Counted from the first letter of the stretch, positions 10,844-22,594 are shown. The stretch: 64,000 bases of DNA from Erythrobasidium yunnanense (GCA_001600175.1 BCJC01000002.1:3073111-3137110), one strand, 5' to 3'. The notes: generated by a model from the sequence alone, not told the origin. Program-made: numbers and translations.

Positions 10844-13800
10844 CTATGCAGCTCTCCCCTTGCCTTTATAAAGGTATCCGGCCGACTGCCAATCCTTCTC
10901 AGATCTTGATAGCTGATGCCGGATCTTGGCGTACTCGTCACCCTCCTCATCGCTCGAATAGTCGACCGGAGGAGCTATTCTTGTATTCCACTCTCCAGCG
11001 AAGCCACTACTTTCTTTCAAGATACTCTGAGGTCTGGTCCCGTTCAGGGCGGGTGAAGTTGGTCTTGGGATATTTGCTGGACCACCCGAGTTCTCGTACG
11101 TGGCGTCTGCCCTGGTGTCGCTTGCAAGGCGCACAGACTTCCGTCTTTCAGTGAGGCCTGTAGCCGCGCTGCCTGCTGATAAGATGGAGGCTGGCCGGCC
11201 ATTCGATGTGTAAGTCATTCCTGGAGTCGTGGAAGGTGCGAGATTGGGAGCAGTAGCTGAGGAAGTGAGACTAGGTGTTGAAGCGCCGTTTGTGGTTGTC
11301 TTCTTGACCGTCTTCTTCTTCTTGAGCGGTGCCTCGGCACTAGACAAGGTAGGAGAAGGCAGACTGCCGAGGTTGGGTGTGGTAGCGCTAGAAGTGATAC
11401 CTCGAGATGGGTTCTTTGCGCTTGGCAGAGGCATGCCGTTAACCATGGAAGATTGAGCAGGTGGTGCTACAACCGACATCATGCTAGGCGTGTCTCTGCG
11501 ATTGGCCTGATTGGGGTTGATGATCGTCCCGACAGATTCCTTGTTGGACGACGCAACGATCTGAACAAACGCATACGGGTCGTATGCACCTGCATTCGCA
11601 GTCAACGTCGATGCAGGTCTTGCGCCGGCGCCGGCAGCCTTCTTCTTCTTGACAGTTCCGGTAGTAGTACCGGTTGTGCCGGCTGTGGGAGCTTGGGAGA
11701 CTGTTGTATGATTGCTCTTGACGCTATTCTTGCGCTTCATTGCTGTAGCAGGAGTGGAGCGAGGTGCGCCGACATCTGACATGGCCCGTCTAGCTTCTCG
11801 CTGAGGAGGCGGTACCCATACGTTGCTTGTGTCTACCTTCGTAGCTCGTCTCTGAGGAATACGAGGTACTTCGATATCCGAGTACGTCATTATCATGCTC
11901 GCAGGACGGCTGCGCTGGGAAGGAGGCGACAGAAGGCGATTCTGTCCCGGAGTGTTGTAGACCTTGACAAGGGACTTTGGGTTAGGCGCATCCGAATCAG
12001 AGTCATCCTGAGGTGTCTTCTTCTTGCTCTTCGATAGATGAGTATCTGTTCTTGTTCCCCATCCGGAACCTGAGCTCTTCTTCGATCGCGGGGAGGCCAT
12101 GGTAGTATCTTCCTCATCTGATCCGTACCGCTTCGAAGCACTGAGGTCGCGCTTCTTGAAGAGTCCAGAGACGGCTCCGAAGAAACCGCTATGTCTACTA
12201 TCCTCCGACTTGTTCTTCTTGTGCCCACCCTTCTTTGATCCACCTCTTTCCGTGCCTTCATCTGCTACTGAGGTGCCTGCATCGCTTCTCTCGTAGTATG
12301 CAGCGCTGTTCCGTACACCACCTCCCGAAGACGGTGCTCGACTAGACTGCAGTTTCCTAGATCCGCCTCTGGCAGTACTCGGATTTGACGTCACGTCGTC
12401 GAGAGCTTTGCTCTTCCTGTTGCTAGCGGGGTTGCTGACTGTTCTTCGTCTTCCAGGCTGTAGATCAGCGACTTCATCTTGACCTTCATCGTCTGAGTCT
12501 GGAACAGCTCTGTAGCTCGTAGTTCTGGCATCCGAGCTTGGCAGGAACATATTCGCACCAGGATCATTCCGCTTGCGATGAGCTTCGATAGTGAAGCCGC
12601 TTGCGCTAGGCAGAGGGATGTCCGGAACGGCAGCTGGAGCATCTGGAGAGCCTAGAGATGCAAAACGTCGCTGACGCTCTTCCTGAGTCTCCCGTAGGCG
12701 CTGAGCGGCCACAGCCGCTGGGTTGTTCGGATCTACCGCCTGAGCAGGCTGAGATTGAGCCTGGGTCTGAGCTTGAGGCTGGGTGCCGAAGATATTGGAG
12801 ACGCCAGTAGGTGCAGAAGAGAGACGCTTCCGAGACGCAGCACCGTTTGTGAGGCCGCTATCTGCATTGGCAGCGTTGGTCAAGGTAGCAGGGGCGGCGG
12901 CTCTTGGCTGAGCTTGCTGAGCCGGAACAGGCGAAACAGCGTCTCTAGGAGAAGTTGCTTGCTGCTGCTGTTGTTGGCGGTGCTGCTGTTGTTCCGCCAT
13001 CTCCTTCGCTGCGCGTTCCCTGGCTTTCTGTTCTGCAATCTGTTTGGGCGTCAGAGGTTTATTGACGTGTACTTGAAACTGCTGCTGTCTGCCTCCCTCT
13101 TCATCCGACGAACCTCCTCTTTCCTCTTCTTCCTCCTTAATAGGAGCACCCAAGTTGCTTGCTCCTTTGCTCATTCCTAGCGTGGTGCCCTGCATGCCGT
13201 CGTCTGAATAGTCGTCGGGAAAACCAGCTGCGCGGCGAGCGACTTGAGAAGCACTGTGGGAAGGCGCGATAACGGAGCCTTCCGGTGAGGTAATGCTTGA
13301 GAATGCTCGAGAGTGACGGACGGAACTTGGAGTGGGAGCAACCTGCGTTGGCGGAGGAGGCTGAGGTTGTTGGTGAGGTGGAAGACGCAAGTCGGCTGCA
13401 ACACAAGAGAAAGTGAAATGTCAGCTTCAAGGATGCTGCTGTAAGGGAGCGGCAAGAATGCACTCACTCATGCTTGAGTTATCTGGATCCAAACTGTCCA
13501 AGACATGCATAGCTCTATCCGCCGAATCTCTCCATACATCTGCTAGCTGAGCCATGGCTCGCATTCTCATCCTTAGAGCCTCTCTAAAGATGCGCCGCTT
13601 GACGCCTACAAGCGCTCGTTCTTCGGACTTCAAGGTCGATTCGCATGCTGCTAGCTCGGCGCGCGCTTCTTCCAGCTTGGCTGAGTGTGCTTCAAAAGCA
13701 CTGTCTGATGTAGGTGTCTTCTTGCTGTTGAGCTTGACGAGCTGTGAATTACCGACAGAAAGAAGGCGCTCGGTCAGCGTTATAATTTTCGGGTTTTCCA

Positions 13801-14186
13801 CGACAAACAGACAGCTTGTGACACTGTCTGATAGTAGTGGAGTGACGTGCACTCACTCTGCTGACGAAGATCTCCCTGTCTCTCAAGATAATGCGAATCT
13901 CCGCTTCTCTAGCGGCGACATCCTTCAAGCTTGCTCTGTAATTTCCCAAGCTGATGAGGTATGTCTTCTGAGCATCGAAAGCTTCATCGAACAGTTCGCA
14001 AACTTTGTTCGATACGGTGAGTACGTCTGGCGAGTCTCCCGTATCTGCTGCTGCCCAGCCGTTCAGAGCGTTGTTTGCGACTTCGCACTGGTTTGTATAT
14101 CCTTTGAATGCATCTTGTACTTCCTTCTCTGCTTTGACGAGGTTCAAGAGCAGCCTGCTGTCGTAGGTCGTGGGAGTTTTGACCAT
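10844..14186 (-). CDS. Pil1/BAR-like coiled-coil protein with long disordered tail
   Basis: Exons 14186-13857, 13741-13468 and 13395-10844 give 1051 aa. Both introns have GTGAGT donors and close in phase. The first ~200 residues are a helical region (LVKAEKEVQDAF..., then paired heptad-like helices ending MHVLDSLD) whose layout resembles the eisosome/BAR proteins Pil1 and Lsp1: LVK-E-K start, a DR-x-I-x-x-R-L-x-K-L hinge, and a Lys/Arg-rich last helix. This is inferred from pattern only. The remaining ~850 residues are disordered: poly-Gln/Pro, basic SKK and RRxS patches and many SP/TP sites, suggesting phosphorylation control. A membrane-cortex scaffold is a reasonable guess, not shown. Confidence 0.75.
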
Positions 14187-14593
14187 GATGCTGCGTCAAG
14201 CGCAGGAATCCCGCTCTTTCGCTGGGAGCGGCGTCGAGCAAGTAGAGAGTGTATGTAGATTGCTGTTACTGTCGACTTTCCTAGCTTCTTCCCTCTTCTT
14301 TGGGAGTTGGAGCTGAAGAGAAAGCCTTGCCAGCCTCTTTCGCTGATGTCTCTCTCTCTCACGCAGCGATCGTGCAAGAAGTGTCATCAAACATGGACAT
14401 CAGGCCAGATTATTACGTTAAAGTCAACCACACAGGACCACTCCAATGAATATACGTGCCCTGCGCGAGAGCTGACTACCTTAGTGACAAATCTGGCCTT
14501 CGTAATGGCCTGGGACCTCGTCGTGCTCGGCGCCAATCCGAAAGACTATCGGCCTCGTCCTCTTTGATTCTTGTTCAATACGCAGCCTTCGTT
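14187..14593. other. divergent promoter region
   Basis: 407 bp between the divergent starts of the Pil1/BAR-like gene and the first F-box gene. It contains CT-rich runs typical of fungal leaders and nothing else recognisable. Confidence 0.4.
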
Positions 14594-16249
14594 ATGCCTC
14601 TCCTTTCGCTTCCGATTGAGACCCTCACCCAGATCATTCTATATGCATCCGCAGACGCTCCCGACCCTTGCAAAAGGCTCACTGAGCTGGCCAGAGTGTG
14701 CAAAGCATTCAGTGCACCCTGCCTAAGGGAATTGTACTATTCCTTGCACTGCGAGATCTCCCATGAGGAGCTCCCGGTATTGCATACCTTACAGAGGAGC
14801 GCATCAGCACCGCAAGGTGATGCAATCCCATATGCAGATTTTGTCCGAGCACTAGAAATCACGGAGCTCCAAGAGGACACTCGGTATTTCTTCAATTCGA
14901 GGATCGGAGAGGAAGCTTGGATAGAGATATATGCGGCAGAACGAAGGTATCCGTATCGGGGCAGGAACGATAGTAATCATGCAATTCGGACTTTCCCCCC
15001 TGATCTCGTTGATTTCCCGTTCGAGACGGATCTTCTACCGCGACACAAACCGTGGCCGACGGATCCAAAGTCAATGAAAGATGCACAAGAGTTACACTCG
15101 AGCATGACAAATGCGTTGAAGAAGGAGAAGACGATCGCCATGCTTTTACGGAGCGTAGCACCCTGTCTCACTCATCTTGTCTATCATACAAATCTTCTCC
15201 CTTCCTTGGATGCCGCTCCTACCTTCTCAAAGCTGGTCAAGCTGGAGTCACTAGATATGGCTGCGGACACGGAAGAGGCTCTCCGCGACTACGACTTTGC
15301 AGAATTCTTCATGCTGCCTCTACCGAAAGACCTATTCCTGACGGCTTTCTCAACAACATGGCAGCATCTACGATCTCTGAAATTGGAGAAGTGCTCTTTC
15401 CTCCCCTTTACACGAGAGGACGCTCTCGGGGATGGCTTTGCCGACACCATGAGGCCTGTCTTCCGCTTGGACACACTCAGTCTGAAGCAGTGCACCATGC
15501 CTCTTGGTCTCCTGCCTTGACTCACGGACTCATCGCTCGAGGCGGGAAGTCTGAGGACTCTCAGGCTGGAGTTTATTAGAGCCTCGCCTAAGGAAACACG
15601 TACCCTCATTCTCAGCAGTGGTCCGCACCTCAATTATCTCGCAATCGCCTGCGATGACGTGCAGCATTCTCTAGACGACTCTCCTTCTCATCGAGACCCC
15701 TATAATCGCCAAATGCGTGCATTCGATCCATGCTTCACCACGCTCTCTAGCTTAGAGACGCTGGAGCTGAGAGGAGCAGGCATTACATTAGCACACGTCC
15801 GCTCGATTCCTCAAGAGACTTGGTGCGCGTTGAAGCACGTAGAAATGCTTTCCACCGCTTCTATATCACCACGAGAGATCATGGACGTGTTGCTGGCTAT
15901 TCCTGCTGGCAGCCCATTAGCGTCGGTCACGGTATGTGCACGGGAGGTTGTAGACCGTCGGAATGAGGGACGCCGCGCCATGTGGAGAGGTGTGTCAGGC
16001 CTAGGCAGCGATGATCGCGTACAATGGACGAGGCAAGAAGAGCAAGACCTCCTTGACATGATGTCAAAGAGGAACATCCGGGACATACACCACGTCAGGC
16101 TGAAAGGGCACGAAGAAGTCGATGACGGCGAAGACAGCGATGGATACGGAGAAAACGATAACTGCATGCGGTTCAGCGGAAGTATTCATTGGCAGAAGAG
16201 ACTGCATGCTTATCAGCGGTTTCTCCTTGACCTGAGGCGCGCCTATTGA
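14594..16249 (+). pseudogene. F-box protein A, interrupted by one in-frame TGA
   Basis: Intronless F-box/LRR-like gene, tandem paralogue of the next gene. The F-box is at residues ~4-50 (LPIETLTQIILYAS, LARVCKAFSAPCLRELY). The frame is open from 14594 to a TGA at 15518-15520, then open in the same frame to 16249, for 552 codons in all. The downstream half (LTDSSLEAGSLRTLRL...) aligns with the paralogue. The TGA lies exactly where the paralogue has Trp (GLLP-stop-LTDSS against GLLAW-ISDSS), so it looks like a TGG to TGA change. No GT-AG intron removes it. It could be a recent pseudogene, a truncated 308-aa protein or a read-through gene (UGA followed by C). SCF ubiquitin-ligase adaptor function is from the family. 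Confidence 0.75.
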
Positions 16250-16424
16250 TACTGGAGCGCGACTATACGCATGCTTGCAAGGAGAACCATCTATCAACTA
16301 GGTTCTGACAGCAGAGAGCTAGTTTTTGTTTAATCTTTCTCGCTTCCATGCCTCTTCTTTGCACAAGTCCCTCGCTGTCTTGCCTAGCTGATGCTCTTGT
16401 GACAGCTCCCTTACTGGACCTACC

Positions 16425-17864
16425 ATGCACCTACTCGAACTACCGACCGAGACACTCAGCCAGATCATTCTGTATGCATCGTATGCAGCTCCGACGCGCC
16501 AGAAGCGGCGACTGCTGCTGCTCCAGCTGGCTCGAGTCTGCAAGGCATTCAGCGCACTCTGCCTGCGCCAGATATACACCAAGTTGGCCTATGAGATATC
16601 GCCGAAAGGTGCAAGGCTCCTGGAGACGTTGCAAGCGCCAGCCAGCTCGATCCAGTATGCGCAGTTCATTCGCGCCCTGGCGGTTCGAGAAAGGGACGGG
16701 ATAGCCCCGCGACGTATCGAGAACTCGAGGATCATTCAGAAGGTCCCGCGGGGCCAGAAAGCGAATTGGAACGCAGTCGTAAGAGAGGAGGACAAGATTG
16801 CGAAGCTTTTGCGAGTCGCAGGGCAATATCTCTTGGAGTTGAAGTACGAGACCAATCTGATAGCATCTGCAACAGCCTTTACACACCTCGAAAACCTACA
16901 ACGCCTTACGATTGTCTCCCAGGCCCCGCTGTTGGACGATGTTATCGATCGAGAGGAGATTCTGGGGATAGCTACCTTTACCCTTGCTCTGCCCGCCGAC
17001 ACATTCAAGGCAGCATTCGCGGGCACTTGGAAACATCTCCGCTACATCGACCTATGGAAATGCTCGTTCGCAGACTTCGAAGGCGAGTTCGACGAAGGCT
17101 CCAAGCCTACCTTTCATCTCGACAGCCTTATCCTTCAAGAATGCGAACTACCTGCGGGTCTCCTGGCGTGGATATCGGACTCCTCAGTCAAAGCGGAGAC
17201 CTTAACAACTCTCAAGTTGAGCTTTCTAATAGCGCCTTCAGCAGACATTCAGAGTCTATTGGCTAGAAGCGGACCTCTACTGAAAGTACTGTCATTCTCC
17301 GGCGATGAAACTGTACTAGACGGGGAGAGACCTGCAGATGGCTTAGACCCGCCCTCGTGCTTGATACATCTGAGGCGTCTGGATACTTTAGAGTTGGGAG
17401 GCAGAGCGATCAATTCTATGCACTTTCTTTCGATTCGCAAGAGCATTTTCAGCTCGTTGAAGACTTTAGAACTGGACTTCTGCCCCTTCCTCTCGCCTGT
17501 CGATGTGAGCGAGACATTGAAGAATATCCCCATGGCTTCTACAGCACTCTCAAGGGTAGTATTGAAGGGAAGTGAGGAGGTACGGCGGCGCAATATACGC
17601 GAACTGCAGCGGGATCCGGAAGCCGATACTACAGATCTAGCGGACTGGGCGTGGTCGCGCATCGAATATGTCACGTTCGTCAGTCTGACGACTGCTAGAA
17701 GTATTCAATTTACAGCAGATCGGGCTATAGCGGTAGGGAATAGAGATGAGGAAGAGGAACCCAGCTCGGAAGACGAAGCGGAGTACGATGATGCAGGAGA
17801 GTTCTTTGTGACTGCAGAGCAGGTGAGATCTGTAGCACGAGACATGCAGTCGAAAATGCGCTAA
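16425..17864 (+). CDS. F-box protein B
   Basis: Single-exon gene of 479 aa, the intact tandem partner of the interrupted gene upstream. The N-terminal F-box (LPTETLSQIILYAS ... LARVCKAFSALCLRQIY) would bind Skp1 in an SCF ubiquitin ligase. The rest is a set of irregular leucine-rich segments (LRYIDLWKCSF, LTTLKLSF, LDTLELGG, SLKTLELDFC) that probably form the substrate-binding surface. The C-terminus is acidic (EEEEPSSEDEAEYDD). The spacing from the upstream stop is 175 bp, and the two genes share their F-box and repeat layout, so they arose by local duplication. Substrate unknown. Confidence 0.85.
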   Translation: MHLLELPTETLSQIILYASYAAPTRQKRRLLLLQLARVCKAFSALCLRQIYTKLAYEISPKGARLLETLQAPASSIQYAQFIRALAVRERDGIAPRRIENSRIIQKVPRGQKANWNAVVREEDKIAKLLRVAGQYLLELKYETNLIASATAFTHLENLQRLTIVSQAPLLDDVIDREEILGIATFTLALPADTFKAAFAGTWKHLRYIDLWKCSFADFEGEFDEGSKPTFHLDSLILQECELPAGLLAWISDSSVKAETLTTLKLSFLIAPSADIQSLLARSGPLLKVLSFSGDETVLDGERPADGLDPPSCLIHLRRLDTLELGGRAINSMHFLSIRKSIFSSLKTLELDFCPFLSPVDVSETLKNIPMASTALSRVVLKGSEEVRRRNIRELQRDPEADTTDLADWAWSRIEYVTFVSLTTARSIQFTADRAIAVGNRDEEEEPSSEDEAEYDDAGEFFVTAEQVRSVARDMQSKMR

Positions 17865-18187
17865 TTGCTTTGATCTGGCTGCCATCGCTTCCGGATTCGA
17901 AGTGGGAAGAGGAGAAGAGGATCGAGACCGAAGAGCTTGAAAGGACGTGGGAGAGTGGGTCTGAGTATTAGCATGCAAATCAGAGTGCTTCTTGGCATCT
18001 GTCCTGTTTTGGGGTATATTTACGTGACAGCCCTGTCACGTGACTAACATGAGACATCAATTAATCTGATCTACAAATCCGGCCTGCCACCACACCTGTC
18101 AACTCTTCCTGCTCTTTCTTTTCTTTCTTCCTGACTGACCAACTAGCGCAAACCTTAACCATTTTAGTCGCTCTTCAGGCGCACACG
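17865..18187. other. intergenic promoter region of 7-TM gene A
   Basis: 323 bp. Apart from the 20-bp palindrome listed separately, it has a CT-rich run (TTCTTTTCTTTC) shortly before the start codon, as is common in fungal promoters. Confidence 0.4.
18022..18041. promoter_or_regulatory. perfect palindrome containing CACGTG
   Basis: Inverted repeat ACGTGACAG-CC-CTGTCACGT (9-bp arms, 2-bp centre) 147 bp before the 7-TM gene A start. It includes CACGTG at 18037-18042 and two GTGAC half-sites. CACGTG is the classical site of fungal bHLH factors (Cbf1/Pho4 class); regulatory use here is inferred. Confidence 0.4.
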
Positions 18188-20180
18188 ATGTCTGCTCAAG
18201 CCGCAAATCCGTTCCTGCAACAGCTTGAGCTTCTCAGTGAGCAAAATCCAACCTCTGAATCGAAGAACGAACGGAGACCTGACTACAGTGTGCACTCCGT
18301 ATATGCAGAAGCCAGCGTCCCTACACCTCCTCATAGCTACAGACTCCGTCTCATTGGACTTCTCATTATATGCAGTCTGTGAGTAACCCTCGTTGAAGAG
18401 GGTTGCAGTCAGGTGTTCTGACCATTCTTTGTCTCTAGCCTTACGTTATTGAGTCTCACCTACCTGGTCATTCTCATCCATGACCACTTCAAACGCGGCA
18501 AGCGTATCCATTTATTCAGATACACTCGCCTGCAACATGGCACACGCCTCATCGTTCCCAATACGCTATTCATATATGTCATTCTGGAAGCCTGTGGAGG
18601 AGTGTGCCTTACAGCATATTCGGCCAGAAAATATCAGGCATATATCTTAGACAGCGTCTCCAGAAAAAATTTGAGTATTCTGGGGACAATATCCTGGCTC
18701 TTTCCGCTTACTGCGGCGTGGGTTTTCGTCTTCTCCACGCTCAGCGCTTCATTGCGGGCAAAAGGCGCGTACTTTGCAGAATCGTCCATAGCTACGTGGG
18801 CCCACAACATCATCTTTTTCGCATTCCCTACGACGTACATATGCATTACACTGGTGGGTGTCCGAAGTCTACTGCGAGACAAAGCGTTGCCTGAAATTTG
18901 GCTTGCGCACATCAGCCGTTAGCGTGCCTGGCAAACTACCACGGCAATCAAGTCATAGACATCTTCGACGAGGCAGTCGTCTTGTTAACACGAGGGGCTA
19001 CCGAGATAGCTAATGGTCAAGGTGCCGACCTGACTATTGTGCTTCGTCTCGCTCAAAAAGCAGAGGAAGTGAAGGAGTCCCTGGACATGTCGGTACCTTA
19101 CTTGTGGGCACTGTTGGCTATCGCAATGACTAGTAAGCCTCGCTACTACTGCTCCTTGGCCGAGCTGATAAGCTGTGTCTAGTCACTATCCTTTACGCGC
19201 TGATTACGGCGTTCACTTGGACATTTGTTCGGGCTTTGCGGAAACGTAGGCTCGCTTATCAAAGCGCTCTGTGCGATGATTGTTGATGACCACATATGCA
19301 GAATCCCGCTGGGGTGTCCAACGCTCTAGCTCCATTTTCATTACACAGCAATCGATCAGCGTTATCGACGGCCCACTCGACCCAAAGCTTTCAGATGACG
19401 ATGCCGCTACCCCTGTTCCGCATATCGGCAAGAGACTAGCCTTGGTGAACATTGCTAGGTTGTCGCTATCTGCACTTAAAAAGGCGCGTTCTGCACAAGC
19501 TGTCAATCCTCCAAGTGAAGAGGCTATCAGGCTCGCTCGTTTGGCAAACGATCTTTCTCTATCCGTTCCCCTTCTGTGTGTAGAAGCTGTCTTCTTCACG
19601 GTGGGTGCTTACGATCAGTCGTCTACCTATTGATTCCCCTTGCTGACGATCGTTTCTGACTCAGCTGACTGGCATATTGGTCTTGACAGTCACGGTCAAA
19701 GACCGAAACTGGAAAGCGCGTGAGTTTGAAGGAGACGCTTTGACCTGGTGTCATGGTATTGTAAGTGTGCGCTGTCTCTGGCCTCCATTTTGTGTACCTG
19801 ACGTGCGGGACTAGATCCAGACCTGTATCATTTTATTTTTCATCGTCAACGCCGTCATCAGGCCTGGCCGGTTTGGGAGAGCTACGACTACCGATCAAGG
19901 CGGAGAGAGCACAAAAGGGGCCCTGTCCATCTCTCAAGTTACCCCAATGCAGGACAATCGGGAGTTCCATGTTCAGATGGCATCCTTGGGAAAGCTTGCG
20001 GAAGACGAAGATGCTGGTGCTAGACCGTCCGGTCAAGCTCTTTCAACACTGCTTCCAGACAAGATCGATGAAGAAATCATGCCTAGCTCCGGCCCCGCCA
20101 TGGCGAGACCAAGTCTCGTTACGTGGGACTTAGAGGCTAGCACTGAGGGTGTAGCAACGCTATCTGCTCGGGCAGCCTAA
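18188..20180 (+). CDS. seven-helix membrane protein A (orphan family)
   Basis: Exons 18188-18378, 18439-18853, 18916-19132, 19183-19245, 19302-19600, 19665-19760 and 19815-20180 give 548 aa. The joins were fixed by aligning with the tandem paralogue; several exons have identical length (217 and 63 nt). Seven hydrophobic segments follow a short N-terminal tail (NPFLQQLELL): LIGLLIICSLLTLLSLTYLVI; TLFIYVILEACGG; LFPLTAAWVFVF; NIIFFAFPTTYICITL; YLWALLAIAMTITILYALI; LLCVEAVFFTLTGILVL; and CIILFFIVNAVI. A long loop lies between helices 5 and 6, and a ~110-residue cytoplasm-like tail ends the protein. The topology is receptor-like, but no known GPCR motif is recognised, so function is open. Confidence 0.8.
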
Positions 20181-20707
20181 GCTAGTCAGAACACTATTGT
20201 TAGTGAGCAATGACAAGCCAATTTTTGGCTAAAACTGAAAATGTTTTCGCTCGCACAGCTGGCCGGAAGATCGATTACAGCGTTGAGAGGAATCAGCTAC
20301 AGCTTCACATGAGTCTTTGATATAACTCAGTGCGGTTGCTATTCAAGCGCATCCTAGCTCAAGCCCCCTCCGTCCTCCGCTCCGCACGAACCTGTCTCAT
20401 TGGCCACGCAAGGTCTGACCTGTCGAGATAATGAGGGAGTTAGCTACGCAGACAACAGCGCTAGCAAGTGTACTCCGTCGCATCGAAGGCTCCCTGCATC
20501 GCCCAGTGCATCGAAGTGAAGGCGCTACGGATTTCGATCGGGTTATCGAAGTGCAGGAGGCTGGGGATCGAGGTCGAGCTAATGGCTCTGTCACTTCCCT
20601 ATCTTACTCTGCTCCAATATACTGGCTTCCTGTTCTTACCGAATTCCTGTCTATCCGCCCTTTCTCGGCCTACCCAGCTGCAAGCATCTTGCACACTCGG
20701 TGCGCTC
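20181..20707. other. intergenic between the tandem 7-TM genes
   Basis: 527 bp with no protein-like frame. It must contain the terminator of copy A and the promoter of copy B. No repeat seen. Confidence 0.4.
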
Positions 20708-22594
20708 ATGGCTGCCTCTCCAGCGAACAATCCTTTCCTGCAGCAGTTGCAGCTTCTTCGTGAGCTTCTCGCCGCCTCAAGTATTACAGTCATGCTGCAA
20801 AATAGCTGAAGAACAATGTTACGCGCTCAGAGGCAAGCCTGCCAGCTTCGCCGCCGCCAGGTTATGCGGATCGTCTCATTGCGCAGATGGTGCTCTGCGG
20901 ATTGTAAGTAGCTACAGCATAAAGTATTCGGCCCAGCCGTACCAATATTTCCATCGCACAGTCTCACGCTATGCTGTATCCTCTATCTCGTCATCTCTAC
21001 GCACGAACACAAGAAGGCTGGCAAGAGAATCGCGATCTTCCGGTTGAAACGAGAAAGGCATGGATCACTCATTACCTTCAATACGTTATACCTCTACGTC
21101 CTACTCGTCGGCTTAGGAGGAGCTGTTCTGGAAGTATTTACCGTGCGAAAGTATCTCGCATACTTCCACGGTGGCTCGCGGAAGCATCTACCGATACTTG
21201 TCATCTGCTGTTGGTTATCGCCGCTTTTCAGTACATGGATCTTCGGTGAGCCGCTTCCCTAACTGACTACTACTCGTCCGATCAACGCTGACCTTATCTT
21301 GCACAGTCTTTAGCACCAGCACCGCTGCACTGAGTGTCAAAAATTCGAACGGTTCACTCGGCGGCTCTTTCGCGGCCATATGCGTTTATAACGCAGTTCT
21401 CTTCCTCTTTCCTGCCTGTTATTTAGGAGCCTCTCTAGTAAGCTGGAAGTCCCGCTCACTATATGTAAAAGCTGAAGTGTATGCCTGAACAAGTCAGTGG
21501 GCTCTTTGTTGAATATAAAGACAAACAGAGCCTTAGATCTCGTCGAAGAATTGACCGCTATCCTCACTCAAGGCGCAGCTGCTTTGGCGAGCGGACAAGA
21601 CCTCGACCTTGGCGTCTTGTTGACCCTTTCGCAAAAAGCAATCGAATTGCAAGATCTACAGTCCATCATAAAGAAGCTCACGAACGTAGCACTAGCTATA
21701 GCTATGGGCGGTATGTGTAGCAAGCTTTTCGCTTATACGTCCGAGTCTTACTCTTTAATACCACAGTGGTTGTAGCTTTCGGAACACTTACTCTCGCTAG
21801 TTACACGTTCGTTCTTCTACTTAGAAAGCGTGAGTCCTCATCCCACCCCGGCTCTGGAGATCGCTTATGTCTGTCACCCTACAGAGTCCCGCTTCAATAC
21901 ACACAGCGTCTTTGTGAAGCAAGAACCACGAAGCTTCAGTGCTAGTGGATCTGGTTCGGGGTCATTCAAAAGAACACCACCGATGCAATTGATGAGCCAG
22001 CCAAGTGAAGAAACGAAGACTCTCACTCAACTATGCAGGAATTTGACCATGTCACTACCTGCCACCTTCCTTGAAACCATATTCTTCATAGTGGGTGACG
22101 GACGTGCGGTCCAGGCTGTCGACTGATGTATGTTCTGCGTGCACCAGGTCGCTGGCTCTTTGGTCTTGACAGTATTTCAAACGGAAAGCCGTAGAAAATG
22201 GTCGTTCTGGGAGTTCTACTACGACGCATTCACCTGGTGTCATTGCTCCGTAAGCCTGGACACATCTTGCATCAAACAGCTACTGATCGCGAGACGGTTT
22301 ACCCAGATTCATTCTTGTATAGTCCTCTTCTTCATATTTAACGCCCATTATAGGCCAGGGCGATATGGAAGGTCTCCATCGTCAGACAAGAAGTCTGGAC
22401 ATCTCAACATAAGCCGGCCTCTGCACCACGACTTCTCTGAGCAAGGCGGCAACACCAGTGACTTCCAGATTTCCATGGTGCCTATGGACAGAGCTGCATA
22501 CAGCGCGCCTTACCCGTCAAAGGGCGCTGATGAGCTAGAGTACAGCCCCTCCTTGTGCTCTTCCAGGCCGAGCAAGGCCCATTACGAACCGTAG
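20708..22594 (+). CDS. seven-helix membrane protein B (tandem paralogue)
   Basis: Exons 20708-20759, 20831-20903, 20962-21245, 21307-21437, 21494-21710, 21767-21829, 21885-22090, 22148-22249 and 22307-22594 give 471 aa. It matches copy A along its length: NPFLQQLQLL against NPFLQQLELL at the start, TVRKYLAYF against SARKYQAYI, STWIFVFST against AAWVFVFST, FTWCHCS against LTWCHGI, and RPGRYGR against RPGRFGR. Copy B has two extra introns, and its loop between helices 5 and 6 is shorter by ~30 residues. All seven hydrophobic segments are present and every join keeps phase, so both copies look functional. The divergence shows that this is not a recent duplication. Confidence 0.8.

Noticed and set aside
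11229-13180. Long plus-strand open frames within the Pil1/BAR-like gene, and similar antisense frames in MAD1 and the 1255-aa gene
   Set aside because: They mirror Ser/Pro-rich or coiled-coil coding sequence on the other strand and have Leu/Cys/Arg-rich shadow composition.
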